Of a DNA stretch of 64,000 nt, positions 1 through 9,678 are shown piece after piece. The stretch comes from Panagrolaimus kolymaensis (lineage: Eukaryota; Nematoda; Chromadorea; Rhabditida; Panagrolaimidae), in NCBI GenBank assembly GCA_028622995.1, contig JAJQJQ010000012.1:3906001-3970000 (forward strand), given 5' to 3'. Positions within the stretch are counted from its first letter, which is position 1. The number at the start of each line of letters is the position of its first letter. The notes below the pieces were generated by a model, which was not told where the DNA came from, searched no databases, and was given only the letters and a program-made list of their open reading frames with translations. The translations under genes were made by a program, and so were the position numbers.

Positions 1-2381
1 AGATTAATATTTTTTTAATTTTAAAAGTTTCTTTGTTAAAAAACACAAAAACGACACCTTTCAATTCAGCAATTTTTTATTTTGTACAGGTCTCGATACT
101 AAAAAAATTATATATTTTTACGCACATCTTTTTTTTTATTTTCTAAATAAATCTCATCATGTTTTAATTTTGGACCTCTCTCACTCTCTTAATTACCATG
201 TCAGTTGTTGTCCTATATATTATATTAATTTTTCAGTTTAAAAACATATATATTTTTTGCAAGTGTTTATTTTTAATCACTTTGTTCTTCTCTTATTTTT
301 TTGCCTTCATTACTTTTTTACATATATTTTTTTGTTCTTCATCGTGCAGGCAACTTTTTATATTTGTTTTCTTTGTAAACGTCCTTTGTGCATCTCTTTT
401 TTTTTGTTGACAAATTTTTACATTTTTTCGTTTGCAATGTGACGATACAGTGATTTACCGAGTTAGGCTCATGTGAAATATTTATTTTAATAATAAAAAT
501 TATCTTTAAATAAACTTGAAACATTTGACTTTGAAAGACTTAAAAGTAATGAAAGATTCAAAAATAAACTGTAAATTATGAAAATCATAGTTTTTCATGA
601 TTAACTTGTATCAGATGCAATGTTCAAACGAAAGCATATCATTACAAAACTCTGAGTAAAGTGTGGATTCATCTTTTAGTGGTAAATGACAACTTTAATG
701 CTTTTACCTCGTACTGGTAAACTTCGTGAATGACGTTTTTCAGAAACTCCAATTATTGGAGTTAAATGCCAGACATCGCATTTTTCATTTCAGTGATAAC
801 AACTTTTCTCTCCAGAAAAATGTTTACTGTAAGGGCGTATGCTATGTTTAATGGAAACCTTAAAATCCAACAACAAAAGAAATGTATATTTCCTTCTTTT
901 CTTCAAATCACTGATAAAAAACCAAAATGCCGGACTTATCTCTTTTCTTGCTACTACACTCTTTTTAATTCAGATGCTACCGTACTTTTTTTTCTCTCCA
1001 GCTTTTCTATTATTTTTGATGCTAACAGACTTTGACTTTATATCGAAGAACGAAGCTGAAGGAATGTTCAAAAACAAAATGAAAAAATTATTTATTTCCT
1101 TTTCTTTTTTTCGTAAGCTGTATGGTGTGATATTATTATTACAAAAGATTGACTTTCCATCTTTGTTACTTCAGCGGAGGTGAGAGATATAAAAAAATAA
1201 CAGAAGATGAAAGCATCCAAGAATATTAGCCTCAAAGCAAGCAAACAAATACTACAAATTTTTGAGGGAAAGAAATATTTTTGATTTGATTGTGAAACAA
1301 CCCTTCATCAAAATTTCCAAAAAAGGGTTATTAATTTTTTACGAAAGGTATGTTCCATAGATTTTTAATTTGAGTGTTACAGAAAAAGATTTATCCCATC
1401 TTATCCATTTTTACCCTTTACTTTAACTGATTAAATTTCCAAAAATATGTGTGTAAAAAATATATTGTATGTTCCACGCGTAATCGTAATCTCTTTCCTT
1501 TCCTTGCTTGATGGCAGTGGTGACCACTGCTTCTTCTTCACTACCAACATCAACAGGCAGTGATACAATAGCAACAGCTTCTTCGGGAAGATGAAATCTT
1601 GCGGTTTTTCACGGTTGCAACCACTCTCGTTTGATTATAATTTCTTTTTCTTTTTTTCCATATTTGGAATGGTTTTGTTTGGAATCTTAAGGCTGTTGTT
1701 GACATGATCCTTTACAAGAGACATGGATTACCAAATGAAGAAATGCGTAATCTTTTCATCAACAAAAAGCATTTCTCGTATTGTTGGATTAGTGGCAAAA
1801 AGCAAGAAAAAAATTGTATTTATTTTCATTTTCTTTTCCATTTTCATCAAGATATAAATGGACATATTATTACCGTACACCTATATCCGTCCATCCACGC
1901 AAGTAAGAGCTTAATATTTTTTTGGATTTCTTATTTTTGTATTTGTTAATGCATTTCTATGATTGCAAATGCTCTTTCTTTCTCTTTTGTTTGAAGTCGT
2001 CAAAATTTCTCAACAATCGTATGTCTCTCTTACTGATGATGAGGGTAATGAACAGCAAAAAGAAATAATAAAACTACAGTGAAAAAGAAATTAGAAATTT
2101 CTTGAATAGAAATTAAGATTTTATTTGGGTAATAATCTTATAGACAACGATAACGAAGAACACAGACGTCAAACATAAAGATGGATTTTATTTTTCTTAC
2201 CCAAAAATTCTTTTGAAAATACAAGTAAAAACACCAAAAAATAGGGATTCGACAAATAAAAAAGATTTGTTTGAAGTCAAAAAAATGAATGAAATGACGA
2301 ATTTGATTTTTTTTAAATATTTTTTTGGTGGTCACAACAGGACAAACAATCTTTTTCATTTTGTTTAGTTGACGTAATTAG
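1..2381. other. AT-rich stretch, no supported gene
   Basis: The open frames here are short, rich in Phe, Leu and Lys and track A/T runs, so they look like chance. The only compositionally different patch is around 1511-1594, where an ATG opens 27 codons rich in Ala, Thr and Ser and then stops. It has no convincing splice partner and I do not call it a gene. The rest holds nothing I recognise. Confidence 0.6.
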
Positions 2382-2652
2382 TTAGAATGAGAGTTGAGCT
2401 AAAAAAAATGTAAAAAATTGATAAATGCAAATAAAAATAACGGATCTTACAAAGTTGACAAAACCATGATGAATCTCGACATGCGGGAAGGGAGATAACA
2501 TTAGTTCGTCGAGCGGCTTCACAAACCGTCCAAGCAAGATCAAGATTATTTGTGGCTTTATTATAAACTTTTCCAATGCAATGTTCATAAACTTTTAATT
2601 GTCTGGAAGAAAAAAAGAAGGATATTATTACATCGCAAAGTAAAAATGCCAT
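2382..2652 (-). CDS. putative tiny secreted four-cysteine peptide, two exons
   Basis: Exon 1 (2652-2451) starts with a hydrophobic stretch (MAFLLCDVIISFFFSS), then a non-hydrophobic body with four cysteines in the contexts EHC, TVC, PAC and WFC. It ends at a GTAAGA donor; a TTTTTTTTAG acceptor leads to exon 2 (2398-2382), which adds about five residues and a TAA. The product would be about 72 residues, a signal peptide plus a small Cys-stabilised domain. I recognise no family. The first exon also contains a 29-nt GTAATA...TTCCAG stretch that could be read as a very short intron, but reading through it keeps the frame open and provides the signal peptide. The body has more balanced codon use than the flanking sequence, which is the main support. 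No neighbour suggests a role. Confidence 0.4.
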
Positions 2653-3578
2653 TTTGCCTACAGCTTCAATTACTGGGGCTTTTGAGAGTATTCAAAAGTG
2701 CTTTTTATATTTTAATCTGATAAGTTTATATTTATAAGTAAGTAACACCACTTTATGGATATTAGCGAAGATAAGCCAAGAAAAATTTAACCTATAACTA
2801 CTTTTTAGTTTTAAAAATTTGAGGTTGTGTTTTTTGGTCTTGAATAAAATCCTTCCATAAATTTTAGTTTAGAAGTTTTAAAAAAAAATTTCCATTACGC
2901 GATTTTTCAAAATTGTATGTTTGTTTTTTTAATCACTTATGACCTTTGTAAATGACTCAAATAATAAATGAGTTATAAAACTTCTTTTTATGATAAAATT
3001 TATTTTGAAAGAAAGGTGGTCCGTGGAATCAGAAAAATATGAAATTTCACTTTCACGTTTTTAACGAATCTCTTTTTCTTTCGTTCTGTTTTTTTAACTT
3101 TGAACAAAAAACTTTTGTGACCTATAGCAAAAGCTCATGTTTCATTTTTATTATTTTCGCTTACAAGCAATTTTCAATTTTATCTGTTAAAAATAAATTA
3201 CAATTTAAGGGTTTACTTGAAAAAAAACTTTTTAAAATCCGTTTTGCTTAATCACAAGTGCCTTAAAGATATTTTTTATGGATTTTATCTTACCTCAACA
3301 ACATTCTGAATAACCATTACTCTAAGGTATGATATCTAAGACCAAAGTCAAGAACCACTGATTATTCCAGGTATTAAGGAATTCGTGGTTCATCTAAGTT
3401 TTTTAAGCCTTTTTTTCTCAGAGGTAAAAACTATATCCAAATTATAAAAAAAGGATAAAGATTAAGCTTAAAAAGAAATTACAACCGAGAAAATTCTAGT
3501 AAATTCCTTGTTTTACAAAACATATGATGAGACTATGATAATATTTCTTTTAAGGGAAGCTTTTTAAAAAAAGTTTGC
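2653..3578. other. intergenic, no gene seen
   Basis: AT-rich sequence between the small peptide gene and the secreted protein gene. Short frames such as that at 3039-3251 are Phe/Lys rich and lack splice logic. Nothing recognisable. Confidence 0.6.
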
Positions 3579-4235
3579 TTACGGACAACCATGTTGCATA
3601 ACGGCGGTACCATTATCGAGATTAGTGATAAAATCAGTTGAACATTGATCAAGATCAGTTTTATTCGAAACTTGAGTATTAAGATATGACTGAATATAAT
3701 CGGTGTATGATTTAAATGCTGCTCCACATTGATAATTTAATTGAACAAAAACTTGTTGAGTTTGAAATGCTGAATTTCTATCATAACCATTTCCAACAAA
3801 ATTTGCTACATCAATGCATGCACCAATTTGAGCAACTCCAAGAGTTTGAAAGAAATTTCGTTGAGCAATACAAAATTTATCCAGAGCTATTTGGGCGTTA
3901 TTATTATTGGTTGAATCAATTCCAGCAAAAATAGCATTGATTGCATCTTTTAATGCTTGTCCATTACTTGTGTAATTTGTTCCTGGAGCAAGTCCAGCAT
4001 CGATAGTCCATTGAGTAAATTTGGCATCATAATTAGGATAATCACATCCTGTTGGCGGAGCAGCAGCATTATGAGATGGCTGTTCATATTCAAAATAAAA
4101 TGCAGATGATGCAGAATTGGTTAGTTTATTTATGGCATTTAAAATTCCATCCGTTGCAATTCCAACAAGTTGTGGTAAAGCCAATGAGCTGTGGGCGATT
4201 AATGATAAACCTATAACAACGGCTAATAATTTCAT
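3579..4235 (-). CDS. secreted nematode protein with conserved-looking cysteines, unknown function
   Basis: About 218 residues in a single exon. I start at 4235 (MKLLAVVIGLSLIAHSSLA) because this gives a clean signal peptide; an in-frame ATG 54 nt upstream would add a basic leader and spoil it. The mature part has cysteines spread as GCDYPNY, KFCIAQ, GACIDV, YQCGAAF, DQCSTDF and a final GCP, with several N-glycosylation sites (NYT, NKT, NGT). This looks like an extracellular domain with paired disulfides. It resembles the many nematode secreted orphan families; I cannot name one. The TAA stop overlaps a GTAAGC donor-like hexamer, so a short further exon is possible, but I found no good acceptor downstream. 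The upstream CTTTTTAG near 4250 (minus-strand sense: ends of introns) is weak. Confidence 0.75.
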   Translation of the reverse strand: MKLLAVVIGLSLIAHSSLALPQLVGIATDGILNAINKLTNSASSAFYFEYEQPSHNAAAPPTGCDYPNYDAKFTQWTIDAGLAPGTNYTSNGQALKDAINAIFAGIDSTNNNNAQIALDKFCIAQRNFFQTLGVAQIGACIDVANFVGNGYDRNSAFQTQQVFVQLNYQCGAAFKSYTDYIQSYLNTQVSNKTDLDQCSTDFITNLDNGTAVMQHGCP

Positions 4236-5179
4236 CTCCTTCTTTTTAGTTAGTTGCTTCTTCCAATACCTCTGCAAAAAATGAATCAATTAATTCTCCA
4301 AAGAAAAAGAAGAAAAAAAGCTATAAAACTTCTTTTTTTTTGTGTTTGATTTTATGGACCACGCCTGAATTTTTTTGTCCTTATCATCTCACCTCCGTTG
4401 TATGTAGCTGTAGCAAGCAAGGAGTGCAATTGATTTTTTACGTTAAAAAAAGAAGCTCATTTTTCACTCAAATTTTTTTCTTGACATTTTTGCAATTTGT
4501 GTTTTAGGTACCTAGGTTCAAAAAAGTATCCGATGCTTGCTTACAACAATAAAATCGTATGACAAAAGTAACTTGATCTCCATAATCTGTAAATATCTGA
4601 TGGTTTGAAAAACATTTTGTTAACATAAATTTTATCTTTAAAAAAACTTTAAACAACTTCAAAAAAAATTTTTACAAATTTTTTATATAAAAAAAATAAA
4701 GTCAATAGAGTTTCAAATGATGTAATTTTTTTATAAGCGCAAAATGTTAAAATTAGAATTAGAATGTTAAAAAGGAATGCATGTATTTATTGGTAATAGA
4801 TTATTTTTGCAAGACAAAAGTAAAGGATTGTGGTTATCAATTACGAAATGTGCGTTTAAAAAAACATACTGTAGCTTAAAATTTTGATTTTACCTTTCCA
4901 ATTTTTTTTCTCTCGAAGAGCGCACTTTTTTCGCGCCTTTAGTGAATGAAAAAAAGTCGCAAAAGTTGTAAACTTCGATCACTTTACGAATTTCATTTTT
5001 TTGATTAATTTCTTATCAAAATTAATATAAACATCCATCAACCAATTTCCAAAAAAAAATCTGAGTAAAAGGATCTCATAACCTTTTCAATCGAGTTTTT
5101 TCGATTTCATTTTGCATTCTCCTCCGATTCGGCTGTGTGAACAATTTCTATTGCTTGTTTTTCTGATCTGAAAGAAAAA
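4236..5179. other. intergenic, no gene seen
   Basis: AT-rich spacer between two divergently oriented loci: the secreted protein on the minus strand and the kinase pseudogene on the plus strand. It should contain the 5' regions of both. No coding frame or repeat that I can support. Confidence 0.6.
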
Positions 5180-5526
5180 AATGGAAGAAAATTCTGGTGT
5201 TGATGCTTTTTATCCATCATCGTTTGTTGCTGAAAATCATCAAATATTGAAGAATCAAGTTATCTTTGGAATATTGAAGATGCCCTTTCGGCTGCGCTTT
5301 CTCTTAGCACTTTGAGTGTTATGATTGCTGAACCAATTGACGCTGTTCTTTATGCTGTTCTTAGCTCTACAGCTAAACTCGTTGATGATGATTTTTTGGA
5401 AGATCTTGACTTTGGTATGTTTTATTTTATTTTATGAAGCTAAATAAAACTGTGTTAAAGCTTTTAGTATAGTTTGAAAAGCAACTACTGATCTTTGTGA
5501 TAACTTTATATTATATTTGTTTTTTT

Positions 5527-6028
5527 AGAACCATCTGAAGTAGCATGTTAGAACTAGTGTTCATTTTCCCCCCCCGCGGGACGGGATTTTCCCCGCGGGA
5601 ACGGGGACGGGGAGCCCCCGCGGGGGCTCCCCGTCGAAATTTTTTCCCCGTCATTTTCCCCGCGGGGAATCCCCGCCGATAATTTTTCCCCGTCTAAAAA
5701 TTTGAATATTTTTCAAAATTCGTTAATAATAATCTAAACTCTTTCCAAATGGCTTAAAACATCTAAATAACACCAAATTACATTAAAAAAGGCATTTTTG
5801 AGGCAATAACCCAATTTAAGAAAAATTTATAATGAAATTCCCCGTAATTCCCCGCGGGGAACGGGAACGGGGAGTCCCCGCGGGACTCCCCGTCTAAAAA
5901 AATTTTCCGCCTTTTTCCCCGCGGGGATTCCCCGTCAAAAAAGTTCCCCGTCCCGTCCCCGTATTTTTTCAAAAACGGGGGGGGGGGGGGAAATGAACAC
6001 TAGTTAGAACCATCTGAAGTAGCATGTT
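5527..6028 (+). repeat. 23-bp tandem duplication split by a transposon
   Basis: The 23 bases at 5527-5549 recur exactly at 6006-6028. If the element at 5555-6002 and one copy of its 8-bp target duplication are removed, the two copies become directly adjacent. The simplest reading is a tandem duplication in the kinase exon, later interrupted by the element. The unit length is not a multiple of three, so the duplication itself breaks the frame. Confidence 0.8.
5555..6002. mobile_element. GC-rich hAT-like MITE, 448 bp, exact 8-bp TSD
   Basis: The element begins TAGTGTTCATTT and ends with the inverse, AAATGAACACTA. The flanking 8-mer GTTAGAAC occurs exactly on both sides (5547-5554 and 6003-6010), as expected for hAT-type insertion. 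Inside are repeated palindromic blocks built from CCCCGCGGGG and GGGACGGGG, extremely GC-rich against an AT-rich background, with an AT-rich core near 5700-5830. It has no coding capacity, so it is a non-autonomous copy. The hAT assignment rests on TSD length and terminal repeats only. Confidence 0.85.
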
Positions 6029-6833
6029 TCATTGTTCATCTTCATCCATCACTTCACTCAAACTTAAACTTTTGCTTCTTGATAAGCATTCTCTTCCTGG
6101 TGATGATACTCTTGAACTTTCTAAAGTTGGTGATGATACTCATCAACGTGTTAAAGTTGAAGCTGGTGGTGATGCACTTGAACTTCCTGTAGTTGAACCT
6201 TTCATTCATCAACATCATTCACAAACGGATCCATCAAAGCGAGAATTATGTGCAACTCCATCGTATATTCATGCTACAACAACAATTGAAAAAGTTTATA
6301 AATTTCGTGAAATTCCACATTTAATTGCTCAAACAACTCAATAATGTGGTGTTTATAAAGTTTTTTCTTGCAATTAAGTAACTTTCTTCACGTAGCTAGT
6401 TTTCTTATTTATTTACTTCTTTTTTTAGATTTGGTGACGTGGTTGCTGTTAAATTCATTGACAAATTTTTAATTCCTGCAGCTGTTGTTGATAAGTTTCT
6501 TTATCGTGAGCTTGAAATCACTCGAAGTGTTCATCATCCTCATATCGTTCATTGCTTTGATATCATTCAACCTAATTCAACCAAATTTGTAATCATCTCT
6601 GAATTTTGTTCTGGTGGCACATTGTTAAACCATGTTTTTGAACGTACTCATCTTGATGGTAAAATGTTGCATTTATTTTTTGAATTATAACAAAATGTGT
6701 GTCATTTTTAGATTATGAAAGTGCAAGACTTTTTCGTCAACTTTCTAATGCCGTTCATTATCTTCATCAAAATCTTGGAGTTGTTCACAGGTTAGTTATG
6801 GTTTTGCTTTTGTTTCATATTTTGGGGAAAATC

Positions 6834-7538
6834 TCACTTCGTTATTCTCACTTCGTTATCCCCTCACTTCGTTATGGGGTAACCTCACTTCGTTATCATC
6901 ACTTCGTTATTAGTAATCTCACTTCGTTACGCCATTCCTAAAGGGTTAAAAATATGATTGTCAAATTTCTCCAAGAGGTTTATAAATTCGGAAATGAATT
7001 TATATTTCATTTGCTTATTGAGGTTCATTTTGATTTACCTTTTTTGCTCACATGCTTTTTTACTCATAGTATTGGTTATTCAAAAAAGGAAGGGGCAACA
7101 TACACGTTTTATGAAAGTTTTAAAATTGTTAGCATAATTTAAAGCTAACAATTAAGCTATATCTGTCATTAATCAGAGCATTATAATTATGTAAATTTTT
7201 GGTTTTTGAAACTTTCAAACCATTTTTGGTTAAGAATTAAGCACCAGTGACTGAGTTCAATAGTAATGAAACTAAATTATGAAAACCTATTAGTAACTGA
7301 ATATTTGAATCAACTCTTATGTTCGGCTTAAATGCCGCTTTTAACATAAAGACAAACTTTAAAACCACTTATTGCAACTACAATATAAATAATGCCCATC
7401 GACATTCATAGTCCTCCTATCATTTAAAAATGCCCCATAACGAAGTGAGGTTACTAATAACGAAGTGAGGTTACTAATAACGAAGTGAGGTAACCCATAA
7501 CGAAGTGAGCATAACGAAGTGACTAAATAACGAAGTGA
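6834..7538. mobile_element. element with six plus six inverted copies of a 12-mer
   Basis: Six copies of TCACTTCGTTAT (last one ending C) lie within about 100 bp at 6834-6930, separated by 1-10 bp spacers, and six copies of the reverse complement ATAACGAAGTGA lie at 7437-7538. The outermost copies define a 705-bp unit. The interior is AT-rich with no transposase frame. Arrays of a short motif near both ends are typical of subterminal transposase-binding repeats in non-autonomous DNA elements. It lies inside the kinase intron that separates HR from DIK and accounts for most of that intron's unusual length of about 0.8 kb. No clear target duplication was seen. Confidence 0.75.
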
Positions 7539-8281
7539 TAGTCGCTCCATATTTTGCACATATTTTATAACTAATAACTTGCTATTACATTTTACTTTCT
7601 TTTTTAGAGATATCAAAATGGAAAATATTTTATTGGATAAAAACAAGGACGTAAAATTAGATGATTTTGGTTTTGCGCGTTACATCTCTCAAGCTGAAGC
7701 ATCAACATCATTTTGTGGAACTCGGCGTTATTCAGCTCCTCAACTTGTTGAACAAAAACCTTATAATCCATTTGCTGCTGATTGGTATGCTTCTGGAATT
7801 GTTCTTTACAAATAGGTAATAGGTGAATGGCCTTATGTAAGTAGTTATTTTATAAACCTTTTTAAAACTAAGCATAAACTTTTAGGATCCTATTGAAACA
7901 ACCTTTGTTTATCCTTTAAACTATCCTGAAATAACCGATAAAGATGCTCAAGATATCGTTGATAAATTACTGACTCATGATGAAGAAACTCGTGGTGGAT
8001 ATTATGATATTATCGAAAGTGAATGGACGCAAAAATTAACAAATGGTCAATGGATGGATATTCGCTGCAAATGAATTATCTATTCAAGAAGTTGAATCAT
8101 CTTATGTATTTCTTAAAGAAATTGAATCTATTTATGCTAGTTAATTTCGTGATATCTGCTTTTCTTTTTTTGTATTTATTTAGATTTTGAACAAAATAAA
8201 GATTTGAACGTAAAATTTTTTTAAGTAATTTCGACCATTTTGGATGTTTATAGACGGGACATCAACTAAAACATCATCCTC

Positions 8282-8420
8282 CAACAAATGCGTGGCACCT
8301 GGCGAGTTGGTCGAATAAATAAAGTGCAAAAAAGCAAAGATAGTGAAATCCAATCCGCTGCTGTTTTAACCATAAAATGGAAAAATATTTAACCGATTTA
8401 ACGCTCATTGATAAATGTTT
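8282..8420 (+). pseudogene. possible BEL/Pao retrotransposon tail remnant
   Basis: The frame from 8282 reads a short segment with GTWRVGRINKV and KDSEIQSAAV, followed after a frame change by KYLTDLTLID. This resembles the C-terminal domain after the integrase of BEL/Pao elements (pattern W-x-x-G-R-V ... K-D-G-x-x-R-x-A ... L-x-R-P-x-x-x-L). It is a fragment only, with stop codons before and after and no reverse transcriptase nearby. The match is from memory of the family pattern, so confidence is low. Confidence 0.35.
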
Positions 8421-8494
8421 CAAACAAAGAGCACCTTTGGTACAAGTCATACAACAAATTTGTCAACTCCATCAAAATCGAAATATTTTATTTG

Positions 8495-9223
8495 GAGAGT
8501 GTACAATAATACCTAATGAGGAAATGCCTAATAAGGAAATCATTTATAAAAATTAATTAAACACCACCGAGGAATCTTACTTTCAAAAAAAAATCGCTCG
8601 CAAAAACAGCGAAAAATTTGAAAGAAAATATTCTCTTTCTTTTCTTTTGGATTAAAAATGTGAGTGGTCGCCGGGTGTTGTGGCGAGCACTTGTACACAA
8701 GCGTTTGCACGCCGGCGTCAGCTACGAATAAAAAGTTAAGAGAGATTCTCTGAATTTCTCACAGTGTTTGTGGTTCACTGTTAGCCAATTCTTCGGAAAT
8801 GGTAACGTCCCACTTATTCGTAGTTGTAATGTTAACTATGAGGTTGCCGCAAACCTACAGCTGGTGTTTACTGAATCGAGTGTTTACCTTAAATATCTTG
8901 GATAAATCAGAACACTGGAAAAACCCGATCTTAGGATCCGGTTTTCTCAGACTAAGCGGCCGGTCAAATTTGAACCGAGGACTTTTTGCAAAAAAAAAAA
9001 ATCATTTTTTACCATATTCACATCATAGGGCATCAGCCAACCCATTTATTACCGACATAGATGGCTGGAAAGATTAAAAATGTTATATCCCCCCTAAATT
9101 ATTACCATATTCTGAAAGTTTCATACTAATAAACTTTTAAAATGACAAGGTTTCCTCATTACGCGTTTCCATTGAGGTTTCTTTATTAGGCTTTTCCTCA
9201 TTAGCTATATATACTACACTCTC
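8495..9223. mobile_element. 729-bp terminal-inverted-repeat element
   Basis: The left end (GAGAGTGTAC then CTAATGAGGAAA and GCCTAATAAGGAAA) and the reverse complement of the right end (GAGAGTGTAG then CTAATGAGGAAA and GCCTAATAAAGAAA) match over about 45 bp with a few differences. A related TAATGAGGAAA motif recurs just inside the right end. The interior holds a more GC-rich block (about 8650-8960) but no transposase frame. The element abuts the decayed lectin exon at 9224. I see no clear target duplication, so the class is open. Confidence 0.65.
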
Positions 9224-9611
9224 AAAAAAGTTTGTGAATCTTATGAAGCCAATTTGGTGTCAATTCTTAGCAATGAAGAAAATGCTTTGTAGCTGGTAAA
9301 ATAATTTTACAGTAAACAACATAACAGTTGAAATTTATTTTTAGATTTAGCATCAAAATTCTTAAATGCAACTGATCCTATCTGTGATAATCAAGAGTGG
9401 ATTGATTTATAAACGAATGATTCAAGAAAAGATTGGCTTTGGATAAATAGGAGTTCTTTAAACTTTACTTATTTGGGCAGATGGCAAACCAAATAATAAC
9501 GGATATGAAAATTATGGAAAAATTGATGTAAAATCAAGTTGCTGAGAGTACAAGTTTTGGAAAAACGTTGAGTGTCAAAGAGATCTGAGTTATGTGTGTA
9601 AAAAGCCTGTA
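9222..9611 (+). pseudogene. C-type lectin domain pseudogene
   Basis: The 5' part reads KKVCESYEANLVSILSNEEN, the typical second-helix region of a C-type lectin fold (C, then L-x-S-I and EN). After an intron-like TTTTTAG near 9345 it reads ASKFLNATDP, then DWLWINRSS, WQTK, GYENYGKID, CQRDLSYVCKKP, the usual G/W/C spacing at the domain end. In-frame stops (for example after WIDL near 9408 and between SSC and EYKFW near 9540) and the missing N-terminus show it is dead. Lectins of this type are expanded secreted proteins in nematodes. The 729-bp element directly upstream may have displaced the first half. Confidence 0.75.
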
Positions 9612-9678
9612 AAGATAGATATAACACTTTTTATTTTACAAAAATTAAAAGACAATAAACATATATACAAAATGATGA

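Larger units (their letters stand above)
5180..8144 (+). pseudogene. TSSK-like serine/threonine kinase pseudogene
   Basis: Kinase landmarks appear in order: VAVK (VAIK Lys of beta-3, about 6445), RELEITRSVHHPHIV (helix C, about 6510), LFRQLSNAVHYLHQN, HR|DIKMEN (catalytic loop, split by an intron), LDDFGFAR (DFG, about 7660), FCGTRRYSAPQ (activation segment, with APE changed to APQ), ADWYASGIVLY, then a C-lobe after 7888. The order and FCG-type activation loop resemble testis-specific kinases (TSSK); that subfamily is inference. Lesions: a frame change in the first exon near 5215-5240; a 448-bp element plus a 23-bp duplication in the second exon; TAA at 6342-6344 where the Gly-rich loop (CGVYKV) begins; in-frame TAG at 7813-7815 between VLYK and VIGEWPY; a one-base frame change near 8063 leading to TGA at 8072-8074. 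A 705-bp element sits in the HR|D intron. Function is almost certainly lost. Confidence 0.85.

Noticed and set aside
198..1183. Several overlapping open frames
   Set aside because: Phe/Leu/Lys-rich translations of T and A runs, no splice sites, no signals.
1511..1594. 27-codon Thr/Ser-rich ATG frame in a GC-richer patch
   Set aside because: Too short, no donor or acceptor that connects it to another exon.
8650..8960. tRNA-like or SINE-like block with GGTCAAATTTGAACC before an A run
   Set aside because: No foldable cloverleaf and no A/B box pair that fits; it also lies inside the 729-bp TIR element.
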